Below are positions 8,911 to 15,846 of a DNA stretch of 64,000 nucleotides, piece after piece. Made by a program: the position numbers and the translations under genes. The stretch is from Streptomyces sp. CG1. Its GTDB lineage: Bacteria > Actinomycetota > Actinomycetes > Streptomycetales > Streptomycetaceae. Every line of letters begins with the position of its first letter. The stretch's first letter is position 1. The DNA lies in the NCBI RefSeq assembly GCF_041080625.1, contig NZ_CP163518.1:2604001-2668000 (forward strand), in the 5' to 3' direction. The notes beneath the pieces were generated by a model. It was not told where the DNA came from. It searched no databases and saw nothing but the letters and a program-made list of their open reading frames with translations.

Positions 8911-11423
8911 GCACGGAGCCGGAGACCACGGAGGAAGCCGGGCCGGGGACACCGGACACACCCGAGGCCTCGGGCGGGGACACCGCGCCCGCGCCTGAGG
9001 GGAGCGGTGCGGACGGCGCCGAGGCGGGGCAGGCCGACAGCGAGCGCGGGTCGGTCGAGACCGCGGCCGAGGACGAGAACACCGGCGCAGACCCTGGTAC
9101 AGCCAAGGGCATGGACACCGGCACGGGCAAGGCCGCAGGCGAAGGCGGCGCAGGCGAGAACGCGGCCGAGGGCGAGAACACCACCGCAGCCCCTGGTACA
9201 GCCGAGGGCATGGACACCGGCACGGGCAAGGCCGGAGGCGAAGGCGGCCCAGGCGAGAACGCGGCCGAGGACGAGAACACCACCGCAGACCCTGGTACAG
9301 CCGAGGGCATGGACACCGGCACGGGCAAGGCCGGAGGCGAAGGCGGCTCGGACGGGGCCGAGGGCGAGAGCGGTTCGGGCGGCGACGGCGGTGGTGATGG
9401 CGCCGGGGCCCAGGTGTCCGAGTCGGAGGCCGAGTTGGCGGCGCAGCGGGTCGAGCGGGAGCGGATCGAGCGGCGCAAGGCGGAGAAGCAGGGCCCGATC
9501 GAAAGCGGCGCCAAGCTCAGCGGCAAGGCGGCCGACCTGCTCGCGGCGGTGCGGGCGGTCGAGAGCGGCGAGAAACCGGTGGCCACGGCGTTCGCCGAGC
9601 CGGCTCCGGCACCACGCCGCCCGGCCCCGGAGCCCGTACGCCGCCCGCAGCCCGCGCCCGCCCCGGCCGCCGTCGCCCCCAGCGCCCCCGCACCGGAGAC
9701 GGTGGAGAGCATCCGCCGGGTGCTGGCCGAGGGCGGCGCGCCCGAGGCCCTGACTGCCCAGGTGGCCGCGGTGCTCGGTGAGGGCGCCGATGCGGCGCTG
9801 CGCGAGGACCCCTGGCAGCTGCTGCGGATCAGCGGCGTACGCCCCGACCAGGCCGACGGGTTCGCACGGGCGCTGCTCGGCGCCGCCTGCGGTCCGGACG
9901 ACGAGCGGCGGGGCCGCGCACTCACCGTCTGGCTGCTGGAGCAGGCGGCCCTGGCCGGGCACACCGCGCTGGAGCTGCCCACGCTCACCGCGGCGCTCGG
10001 CCGGCAGAGCGTACCGGACCCGGACGAGGCGGTGCAGAGCACGCTCGCGGAGGGCGAGGCCCTGGCCTTCCAGGACGCACTGGAGGAACCGGGGGCCGCC
10101 GCCCCGCAGGAGACGGAAGAGGGCGAGGAGGAGGAGCGCCCGGTCAGGGTCCTTGTCGGCCTGGAGCGGTACGCACTGGCCGAGGAGAGCCTCGCCGACG
10201 GCCTGGTCCGGCTGGTCAACTCGCTGTCCAAGGAGACCGACCAGGCCTGGCGGACGGCCGCCGACGCCGTCTCCGGCGGGGCGGCCGAGCTGGTCCGCGC
10301 GGTGGCCGGGCACGGCCTGGTGCTGCACACCGGCGGGGAGGCGGCCCGGACCGAACCGGCCGCGCTGCTCGGCGCCGCGCGCACCGCGGGCCTGCGGGCG
10401 GTCGCCGTCTGCCACACGCCCGACGGACGCCACCGCCTCGCCGCGCGGCCGGGAGCGGACCCGGCGGAGCACAGCGTGGGTACGGTCGCCGGTCTGCTGT
10501 CCGGCACCGAGGGGCCGGGCCGGGACACGGAGGGCGCGCTGGAGCTGGACCTGCTCATCGTGCTGGACGCCCCGCAGCTCGACGTGGAGAGCGCCGCGAT
10601 GCTGGTGGAGTCGCTGCCCGACGGAGCCCGGCTGGTGCTCAGCGGTGACCCGGCGGTTCTGTGGTCGGCCGGTCCGGGGCGGGTCTTCGCCGATCTGCTC
10701 GCCGCCCGCGTCTGCCCGCAGATCGCCTCCCGTGTCCCCGACCCGGGCCCGATCGGCGAGCTGGTCTCCGGTATCGGCATCGGCGAGCTGAACCAGGTCG
10801 CCGCGCCGGGCAAGGAGGTCGTCATCGTCCCGGTGCGGGACGCGGGCGAGGCCGTGCACCGGACGGTCCAGCTGGTCGCGGACTCGGTGCCGCGGGCGAT
10901 CGGGATCCCGGCCGAGCAGACCGTGGTGATCACCCCGGGACACGGCGGCACCGCGGGCACCCGTGCCCTCAACATCGCGCTGAAGGAACGCCTCAACCCC
11001 GGGCCCGGCCGCTTCGGCGGCTTCGACCCCGGCGACCGGATCGCCTACTCCCCCGCCCCGGGCCTTACGGTGCCGGGCGTGGTGGTCAAGGCCGACGCGG
11101 ACGGACTGCATCTGACGTGCGCGGGCGCCCCGGTGGTCGTGCCGCGCGAGCGGGTGGAGGGCGCCGTACGGCACGGCTGGGCGCTGACCGCGCACCAGGC
11201 GGTGGGCGCCCGCTGGCCGGCGGCGGTCGTGGTGCTGCCCGGCGACGCGGCGCAGGCGCTCAGCAGACCCTGGGTGTACACGGCGTTCGGCCGGGCGGAA
11301 CGGCATCTGTCCGTGGTCCACGGGGTGGAACAGGCCCTGCCGAAGGCGGTGGCGGAGACAGCGGCCAAGCCGCGCACGACCCGCTTGCAGACGCTGCTGC
11401 GCACACAGGTCCCGAACAGCTAG
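8907..11423 (+). CDS. RecD2-like protein with eroded helicase motifs and a repetitive acidic N-terminus
   Basis: An 838-aa protein. Residues 1-165 are low complexity, rich in Glu, Gly, Thr and Ala, and contain three copies of a 33-residue repeat. A helix-hairpin-helix-like stretch follows (DPWQLLRISGVRPDQADGF, near residue 300). The C-terminal half follows RecD2/helicase-IB order: a motif II/III-like segment LIVLDAPQ and LVLSGDPAVLWSAGPGRV (residues ~548-590), then a UvrD-C-like segment ALTAHQAVGARWPAAV and VYTAFGRAE (residues ~760-798). The ATP-binding features are degraded: no GxGKT P-loop is found, the expected DEA motif reads DAP, and the arginine finger region TxxTRAK reads TAFGRAE. I infer a non-ATPase relative. 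GTG start overlaps the aldo/keto reductase stop. Confidence 0.85.
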   Translation: MSTEPETTEEAGPGTPDTPEASGGDTAPAPEGSGADGAEAGQADSERGSVETAAEDENTGADPGTAKGMDTGTGKAAGEGGAGENAAEGENTTAAPGTAEGMDTGTGKAGGEGGPGENAAEDENTTADPGTAEGMDTGTGKAGGEGGSDGAEGESGSGGDGGGDGAGAQVSESEAELAAQRVERERIERRKAEKQGPIESGAKLSGKAADLLAAVRAVESGEKPVATAFAEPAPAPRRPAPEPVRRPQPAPAPAAVAPSAPAPETVESIRRVLAEGGAPEALTAQVAAVLGEGADAALREDPWQLLRISGVRPDQADGFARALLGAACGPDDERRGRALTVWLLEQAALAGHTALELPTLTAALGRQSVPDPDEAVQSTLAEGEALAFQDALEEPGAAAPQETEEGEEEERPVRVLVGLERYALAEESLADGLVRLVNSLSKETDQAWRTAADAVSGGAAELVRAVAGHGLVLHTGGEAARTEPAALLGAARTAGLRAVAVCHTPDGRHRLAARPGADPAEHSVGTVAGLLSGTEGPGRDTEGALELDLLIVLDAPQLDVESAAMLVESLPDGARLVLSGDPAVLWSAGPGRVFADLLAARVCPQIASRVPDPGPIGELVSGIGIGELNQVAAPGKEVVIVPVRDAGEAVHRTVQLVADSVPRAIGIPAEQTVVITPGHGGTAGTRALNIALKERLNPGPGRFGGFDPGDRIAYSPAPGLTVPGVVVKADADGLHLTCAGAPVVVPRERVEGAVRHGWALTAHQAVGARWPAAVVVLPGDAAQALSRPWVYTAFGRAERHLSVVHGVEQALPKAVAETAAKPRTTRLQTLLRTQVPNS
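9063..9345 (+). repeat. Three tandem 99-bp repeats inside the RecD2-like gene
   Basis: Units begin at 9063, 9162 and 9261 with an exact 99-bp period; each starts GCGGCCGAG and encodes 33 residues containing GMDTGTGKA. The third unit diverges near its end. The period is a multiple of three, so copy number can vary without breaking the frame. Confidence 0.9.
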
Positions 11424-11474
11424 CTCTCTGTCCGCCCCTCTCTCCGCCGCCGCGGCGCTCAGCCACGACGGCGG

Positions 11475-11522
11475 AGTCCGGCGGTGCCGGACCGGCCCCG
11501 GGCCACCCGGCACCGCCGGACT
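11475..11522. terminator. Bidirectional terminator after the RecD2-like gene
   Basis: A perfect 16-bp inverted repeat (AGTCCGGCGGTGCCGG with CCGGCACCGCCGGACT) and a 16-nt loop, between two convergent genes. No T-tract, as is common in Streptomyces. Confidence 0.75.
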
Positions 11523-11540
11523 CGGCACCGCCGGCTCCGC

Positions 11541-12221
11541 CTACTTCTCGGTGTCCAGCGGCTCCAGTTCCTCGTCCTCGACGAACTCGAGATCGTCGTC
11601 CTCGTCGGAGACGTCGTCGTCGAACACCGCGCTCACGTCGAACCGGCACACCACACTCTGCGGATCGACGTGGTCGAACGGCGCCTCCAGCCACTCGCCC
11701 GCCTCAGGTGCCTCGTCCGCCGCGGTGACCCAGAGCGTGGAGTCGCCCTCCTCCAGGCCGAACTCCTTGTGCCGGGAAGCGATCTCGTCCGGTTCGAACT
11801 CGCCGAACAGGATGCCGAGCGCCCCCGGAACCGTACCGGCGGCATCCTCGGTCAGGCCGCCGGCGGCCTCGTACTCCGCCGCCTCGACCCGCTGGGCCTG
11901 CGCCAGCAGCCGCTGCGGTTCCGCCACGGCGTAGTCGCGGCGGATCAGCACGCTGATCGCGTTCGGCTCCTCGGGGCCCGCGTACGGCGGCAGCTCCTCC
12001 GACCCGGGGATCTCGAAGGGCGTGACCTCGTCATAACGGTCGTAGAGCAGCTCGTCGTACACCTCGGCGGCCGCGGCCAGCTGGTTGAACGCCTCAAAGA
12101 CAGCCGGGTCGTCCTCCCCCGACCTGCGTTCGACGGCCGCCAGGTGACGATCGAGTGCGGTCTTGACCGCCTCGGCGGCGGCACGTACCTCGGCAGCGGT
12201 GGGCTGCGCAGCATCAGACAT
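11541..12221 (-). CDS. Conserved acidic hypothetical protein
   Basis: A 226-aa acidic protein that I recognise only as a Streptomyces conserved hypothetical. It begins MSDAAQPTAAEVRAAAEAVK with a helical region (residues 5-50), continues with a mixed alpha/beta region containing AISVLIRRDYAVAEPQRLLA and ALGILFGEFEPDEIA, and ends in an Asp/Glu-rich tail from about residue 195. No membrane segment or signal peptide. The start chosen is the ATG at 12221; the in-frame extension to 12332 would run into the divergent small gene. It is divergent from the DUF5703 gene with 47 bp between starts. No function can be assigned. Confidence 0.8.
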   Translation of the reverse strand: MSDAAQPTAAEVRAAAEAVKTALDRHLAAVERRSGEDDPAVFEAFNQLAAAAEVYDELLYDRYDEVTPFEIPGSEELPPYAGPEEPNAISVLIRRDYAVAEPQRLLAQAQRVEAAEYEAAGGLTEDAAGTVPGALGILFGEFEPDEIASRHKEFGLEEGDSTLWVTAADEAPEAGEWLEAPFDHVDPQSVVCRFDVSAVFDDDVSDEDDDLEFVEDEELEPLDTEK

Positions 12222-12268
12222 AGTGCAGACGCTATCCGTACCGGGCCCCAGCCCGCACAATAGATGCG

Positions 12269-12457
12269 ATGCCGGAATACGAATTTGTCGACGTGTATGT
12301 GCCACGCGGGGTATCCCGCAAGGAGGCCACACGTCTGCTGACAGACCATGCCGAGTACGGACACTGGGAGTTGGACCGACTGAGCCTGCTGCGCGACGGC
12401 AGCCGCAGGGTGCGGTTGCGCCGGCGGATCATCCGCCAGGTGCGTGCCACATGGTGA
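12269..12457 (+). CDS. DUF5703 family small protein
   Basis: A 62-aa basic protein (MPEYEFVDVYVPRGVSRKEA at the N-terminus) matching the actinobacterial DUF5703 family. It contains TDHAEYGHWELDRLSLLRDG in the middle and an Arg-rich C-terminus (RRVRLRRRIIRQVRATW) that could contact nucleic acid; that is a guess from charge. No signal peptide. It ends at a strong terminator shared with chpC. Confidence 0.85.
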   Translation: MPEYEFVDVYVPRGVSRKEATRLLTDHAEYGHWELDRLSLLRDGSRRVRLRRRIIRQVRATW

Positions 12458-12470
12458 GCCCGGACAGCTG

Positions 12471-12510
12471 AACGGAGCGGGCCCGCCTGCATGGCAGGGC
12501 CCGCTCCGTT
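12471..12510. terminator. Bidirectional terminator between DUF5703 gene and chpC
   Basis: A perfect 14-bp inverted repeat (AACGGAGCGGGCCC with GGGCCCGCTCCGTT), 12-nt loop, T-rich on the plus side. It lies between convergent genes. Confidence 0.85.
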
Positions 12511-12518
12511 TGTCGTAC

Positions 12519-13328
12519 CTACGCCGCGGCCCGCGCCTTGCGGTAGAGCACCGCGCCCGCGAGCAGCGCGCCCGCACCGGCCGGCAGCGCGAGGCCCACC
12601 GGCAGATCACTGCCGGTGTGTGCGAGCTGGCCGTTGGTCAGGGCCTGGTCGGAGCCGCCGCCCTGCTGGTGGACCGGCATGGCCCCGTGGGACCCCTGGG
12701 GGCCATGGGGCGTGTGACCACCCTTGCCGGGCGGGGTCGTCGGGTGTCCCGGGTGACCGGGGTGGCCCGGGTGACCGGGGTGGCCAGGATGGCCCGGGTG
12801 GCCGGGATGCCCGGGGTGACCGGGGTGACCGGGGTGGCCCGGCTGGCCGGGCGGGTTTCCGTGGCCGCCGCCCGGCGGCCGGCCGTGGTCGCCGCCGCCT
12901 CCGTTGGCGCAGTCGTTGTCCGTGGTGGCGTTGCCGACCCCGATGCCGTTCACGCTGTTGCCGCAGACGTCCACCGGTGCGTCGATCGGTACCTGCACGG
13001 TGTTGCCGGAGCCGACGCCGGGCGAGCCCGAGCTGCTGCCGCCCGCGTGCGAGCCGCCGGAACCGCCGTGTCCCCCCGAAGTACCGCCGTCGTTGGCGCA
13101 CTTGTTCCCCACGGACGGGTTGAGCAGCCCGACGACGTTCACGGTGTTGCCGCACACGTTCACCGGCGCGTGCACCGGCACCTGCACCGTGTTGCCGGAC
13201 AGTACGCCGGGCGAGCCGACGGCTGTCCCGAACGCGCCCGCGTCGGCGTGGGCATAGCCGCTCGCGGCGGCAATCACACCGGTGGCGGCCGCCATCGTCA
13301 TCAGGCCCTTGCGGGTGCCCTGTCGCAT
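12519..13328 (-). CDS. chpC: Long chaplin with two chaplin domains, collagen-like repeat and sortase signal
   Basis: A 269-aa cell-wall-anchored chaplin. Chaplins are amyloid-forming surface proteins that coat aerial hyphae and spores. Order: signal peptide (residues 1-29, cleavage near AHA-DA); chaplin domain 1 (GNTVQVPVHAPVNVCGNTV, residues ~45-80); chaplin domain 2 (GNTVQVPIDAPVDVCGNSV, ~108-145); a Pro/Gly/His linker with about ten Gly-His-Pro triplets; then the sorting signal LAHTG, a hydrophobic helix and the basic tail YRKARAAA. Each chaplin domain has the two conserved Cys. The ATG at 13328 is preceded by AGGGGA. The gene lies 195 bp downstream of chpH on the same strand, the same order as in S. 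coelicolor. Confidence 0.95.
   Translation of the reverse strand: MRQGTRKGLMTMAAATGVIAAASGYAHADAGAFGTAVGSPGVLSGNTVQVPVHAPVNVCGNTVNVVGLLNPSVGNKCANDGGTSGGHGGSGGSHAGGSSSGSPGVGSGNTVQVPIDAPVDVCGNSVNGIGVGNATTDNDCANGGGGDHGRPPGGGHGNPPGQPGHPGHPGHPGHPGHPGHPGHPGHPGHPGHPGHPTTPPGKGGHTPHGPQGSHGAMPVHQQGGGSDQALTNGQLAHTGSDLPVGLALPAGAGALLAGAVLYRKARAAA
12741..12845 (-). repeat. Gly-His-Pro collagen-like triplet repeat within chpC
   Basis: About ten consecutive 9-bp units encode Gly-His-Pro. On the plus strand they read as variants of GGGTGACCG and GGATGGCCC. It is a Gly-X-Y periodicity as in bacterial collagen-like proteins, placed between the chaplin domains and the sorting signal where a wall-spanning stalk is expected. 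Confidence 0.85.
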
Positions 13329-13365
13329 GTTCTGATTTCCCCTGCCTTCGATCCTGCTGTGCCTC

Positions 13366-13415
13366 GCGATTGCGTCGCATTGCATTGCACTGCGTAGCGT
13401 TTGCGTTGCGTTGCG
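13366..13415. repeat. Degenerate 5-bp tandem repeat upstream of chpC
   Basis: Ten 5-bp units: GCGAT, TGCGT, CGCAT, TGCAT, TGCAC, TGCGT, AGCGT, then TTGCG three times. It lies 38-87 nt upstream of the chpC start, in the likely promoter or 5' leader. Its base composition is lower in GC than its surroundings. Confidence 0.7.
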
Positions 13416-13494
13416 AACCTCGCGGATCATGTGTCCGCGCAAGAGGCCGGTCGGCCCCGGAACGCATGTCACGCGCTCCGAGGCCGACGGCTCG

Positions 13495-13522
13495 AAAAAG
13501 ACGCCCCCCTCAGGAGGTCGTC
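13495..13522 (-). terminator. Intrinsic terminator after chpH
   Basis: Immediately after the chpH stop codon the minus strand forms a 10-bp stem (GACGACCTCC with GGGGGGCGTC, one mismatch and one G-U pair, loop TGA) followed by a run of five T. It is the only terminator with a clear T-tract in this window. It should separate chpH transcription from chpC. Confidence 0.75.
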
Positions 13523-13523
13523 G

Positions 13524-13757
13524 TCACTTGTTGATGCAGGTGTTGCCGAAGGCGGGGTTCAGGAGCCCGATCACGTTGACCGTGTTGCCGCAGACGTTCA
13601 CCGGAACGTGCACGGGGGCCTGAATGACGTTGCCGGAGACAACGCCCGGAGAGTGCACAGCGGCACCCTGGGCTCCGGAGTCTGCAACGGCGAGGCCCGC
13701 GCCCGCGAGAACCAGCCCACCGGTGGCAGCCGCAGCAGCGACGACCTTCTTGATCAT
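13524..13757 (-). CDS. chpH: Short chaplin
   Basis: A 77-aa secreted chaplin. A signal peptide (residues 1-26, ending AVADSGAQ) is followed by one chaplin domain with both Cys (PVNVCGNTVNVIGLLNPAF and NTCINK). Short chaplins form the amyloid rodlet layer that lowers surface tension so hyphae can grow into air. The start is the ATG giving MIKKVVAAAAATGG; it has the best Shine-Dalgarno in the region (AAGGAGGA, 3 nt from the ATG), which fits a highly expressed structural protein. The in-frame ATG 30 nt upstream is inside or ahead of that site and was rejected. Identity to S. coelicolor ChpH is evident by eye. Confidence 0.96.
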   Translation of the reverse strand: MIKKVVAAAAATGGLVLAGAGLAVADSGAQGAAVHSPGVVSGNVIQAPVHVPVNVCGNTVNVIGLLNPAFGNTCINK

Positions 13758-13807
13758 TATTCCTCCTTGTTGGCAATGCGACCCCAAGGTGCGGAGTCAC
13801 ATCACCT

Positions 13808-13835
13808 GTAACGAGGAGGAACTAATGAAGCTACG
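13808..13835 (-). promoter_or_regulatory. Candidate sigma-BldN-type promoter of chpH
   Basis: On the minus strand CGTAGC and CGTTAC are separated by 16 nt, ending about 50 nt upstream of the chpH start. This resembles the -35/-10 pattern reported for the developmental sigma factor BldN (CGTAAC and CGTTGA types), which controls chaplin genes in other Streptomyces. Assigned by eye only. Confidence 0.45.
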
Positions 13836-13903
13836 AACCGATCGTCGCATTCACCCGTTCCAGTCGTCCCCGTACGCGCGCCCGAATATCTAGGCCCAGA
13901 ACC

Positions 13904-15229
13904 TCACGACGCGTCGATGAACCGGTCCAGCACGCGCACCCCGAACTGCAGCCCGTCGACCGGCACCCGCTCGTCCACGCCGTGGAACATGCCGGCGAAG
14001 TCCAGCTCCGGCGGCAGCTTCAGCGGGGCGAAACCGAAGCCGCGGATGCCGAGGTCGTCGAAGGACTTGGCGTCGGTGCCGCCCGAGAGCATGTAGGGGA
14101 TCGCCTTGGCGGTGGGGTCCTCGGCCAGCAGCGCGGACTGCATGGCCTCCACCAGCGCCCCGTCGAAGCCGGTCTCGACCGCCTTGTCGGCGTGCACGTC
14201 CTCGCGCCGGACGTTGGGGCCGAGCAGCTGGTCGAGGTCGCTGAGGAACTCCTCCTCGTAGCCGGGCAGGAACCGTCCGTCGATGTGCGCGGTGGCCTCG
14301 CCCGGGATGACGTTGACCTTGTAGCCGGCGTTCAGCTGGGTCGGGTTGGCGGTGTTGCTGAGGGTCGCGCCGATGAGCTTGGCGATGCCGCCGAGCTTGG
14401 CGAGGGTGGCCTCCATGTTTTCCGGGTCCAGCTCGGTGCCGAGCGCGTCGCCGAGTTCGTCGAGGAAGGCCCGGGTGGTCTTGGTGACCCGCACCGGGAA
14501 CCTGTGCCGGCCGACCCGGGCGACGGCCTCGGACAGCTCGGTGATGGCGTTGTCCCGGTGGATCATGGAGCCGTGCCCGGCGGTGCCGGCCACGGTCAGC
14601 TTCATCCAGTGCATGCCCTTCTCGGCCGTCTGGATCAGATAGAGCCGGCGCTGCTCGTTCACCGTGAACGAGAAGCCGCCCACCTCGCTGATCGCCTCGG
14701 TGACACCCTCGAAGAGGTCCGGGTGGTTGTCGACCAAGTGGCGGGCGCCGTAGGTGCCGCCGGCCTCCTCGTCGGCGAGGAAGGCGACCACGATGTCCCG
14801 CGGGGGGCGCCGTCCGCTGCGCAGCCGGTCGCGCACGACCGCGAGGGTCATGGCGTCCATGTCCTTCATGTCGACGGCCCCGCGCCCCCACACGCACCCG
14901 TCGGCGACCTCGCCCGAGAACGGGTGGTGGGTCCAGTCGCCGGCGTTGGCCGGTACGACGTCCAGGTGGCCGTGGATCAGCAGCGCCGGCCGGGACGGGT
15001 CCTCGCCCTCGATACGGGCCACGGTCGAGGCGCGGCCCGGGTGCGACTCGTAGATCTTCGGCTCCAGACCGACCTCGGCGAGCTTTTCGGCGGTCCACTC
15101 GGCGGCCTGGCGCTCTCCGGGGCCGGAGTGGTCTCCGTAGTTGCTGGTGTCGAACCGGATCAGCTCGCGACAGAGGTCCACGACCTCGTCCTCGCCGGTG
15201 ACGCTCCTGGCCGTGTCCGTCTCGCTCAC
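13904..15229 (-). CDS. M20 family metallopeptidase
   Basis: A 441-aa dinuclear zinc exopeptidase or deacylase of the M20/M25/M40 (ArgE/DapE/carboxypeptidase G2) superfamily. Metal and catalytic motifs are intact: LLIHGHLDVVPA (His and Asp, near residue 87), GRGAVDMKDMDA (bridging Asp, near residue 117) and FLADEEAGGTYGARH (catalytic and metal Glu, near residue 152). A dimerisation domain follows (TVAGTAGHGSM, near residue 215), and a last metal His lies in MFHGVDERVP near residue 418. ATG start. No signal peptide, so cytosolic; specificity is not predictable. It precedes tRNA-Leu on the opposite strand. Confidence 0.92.
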   Translation of the reverse strand: MSETDTARSVTGEDEVVDLCRELIRFDTSNYGDHSGPGERQAAEWTAEKLAEVGLEPKIYESHPGRASTVARIEGEDPSRPALLIHGHLDVVPANAGDWTHHPFSGEVADGCVWGRGAVDMKDMDAMTLAVVRDRLRSGRRPPRDIVVAFLADEEAGGTYGARHLVDNHPDLFEGVTEAISEVGGFSFTVNEQRRLYLIQTAEKGMHWMKLTVAGTAGHGSMIHRDNAITELSEAVARVGRHRFPVRVTKTTRAFLDELGDALGTELDPENMEATLAKLGGIAKLIGATLSNTANPTQLNAGYKVNVIPGEATAHIDGRFLPGYEEEFLSDLDQLLGPNVRREDVHADKAVETGFDGALVEAMQSALLAEDPTAKAIPYMLSGGTDAKSFDDLGIRGFGFAPLKLPPELDFAGMFHGVDERVPVDGLQFGVRVLDRFIDAS

Positions 15230-15446
15230 GTGCTTCCTCCCGCGCTGTCGCTGCTGGTGGTCCTCCTCATCCTCCCTCTCCCCCGGTCCCGGCCCAAGAC
15301 CGGTCCCGGCCCGTCACACACCGTTCACGCGCGACCGGCCGCCGGGGCAGGGGTGTGATCAGCCACCCCCGAAAGCCTGGTAATGTTTCCTTCGTCGCCG
15401 CGAGGGAAACCCCGCCGAAAGGGTTCTCCCGCACGACAGACACCTT

Positions 15447-15534
15447 GTCCGGGTGGCGGAATGGCAGACGCGCTAGCTTGAGGTGCTAGTGCCCTTTATC
15501 GGGCGTGGGGGTTCAAGTCCCCCCTCGGACACCA
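15447..15534 (+). tRNA. tRNA-Leu (anticodon GAG)
   Basis: A class II tRNA with a complete cloverleaf. The acceptor stem is GTCCGGG with CTCGGAC; the anticodon stem is CTAGC/GCTAG around the loop TTGAGGT, giving anticodon GAG for CUC/CUU. The variable arm is long (TGCCCTTTATCGGGCG) and the T arm is GGGGG-TTCAAGT-CCCCC. The discriminator is A and CCA is encoded. Confidence 0.97.
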
Positions 15535-15541
15535 GCCCAGC

Positions 15542-15569
15542 GAAGGTCCCTGCTCACGCAGGGGCCTTC
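15542..15569 (+). terminator. tRNA-Leu terminator hairpin
   Basis: An 11-bp stem (GAAGGTCCCTG with CAGGGGCCTTC, one T-G pair) and a 6-nt loop, starting 8 nt after the encoded CCA. Confidence 0.75.
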
Positions 15570-15846
15570 TGCGTTTCCTCCTCGACGCGTCCACTTCTCG
15601 TCTTCATCCCCTCCGTGCCGATCCGCCCAAGGCCCTGCGCCGCGCCAACTGCCCCTGAATGTCCGCTCCTTGGCGGTGTGTGGGGCATGTCTCGCACGGC
15701 GCGAAGAACGGCAGCTCAGGGGCGTCGGGCCGGGTGCCGCAGGTCGGCCGGGACGGCTCTCTCGAGTGGCCGGACACCGGGCCGACACCTAGCGTCGTAC
15801 TAAAATATCCGGCTTGTGACTTCAGCCGGACCGACGCGAGGACCTG
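15570..15846. other. Intergenic region upstream of the Pls/PosA-type synthetase
   Basis: No gene is visible. Close to the synthetase start there is a TAAAAT hexamer (15801-15806), unusually AT-rich for this genome and a possible -10. It is followed by a CCGGCT...AGCCGG inverted repeat (15809-15829). No convincing -35 is seen. Confidence 0.5.

Noticed and set aside
9063..9345. Repeat array considered as CRISPR
   Set aside because: Units are contiguous, in-frame and without spacers; they are coding tandem repeats.
8889..11528. An 879-codon minus-strand open frame opposite the RecD2-like gene
   Set aside because: Its repeats are the complement of the 99-bp units; the coupled start and helicase-like motifs support the plus strand.
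12741..12845. Repeat array considered as CRISPR or minisatellite
   Set aside because: It encodes regular Gly-His-Pro triplets inside chpC.
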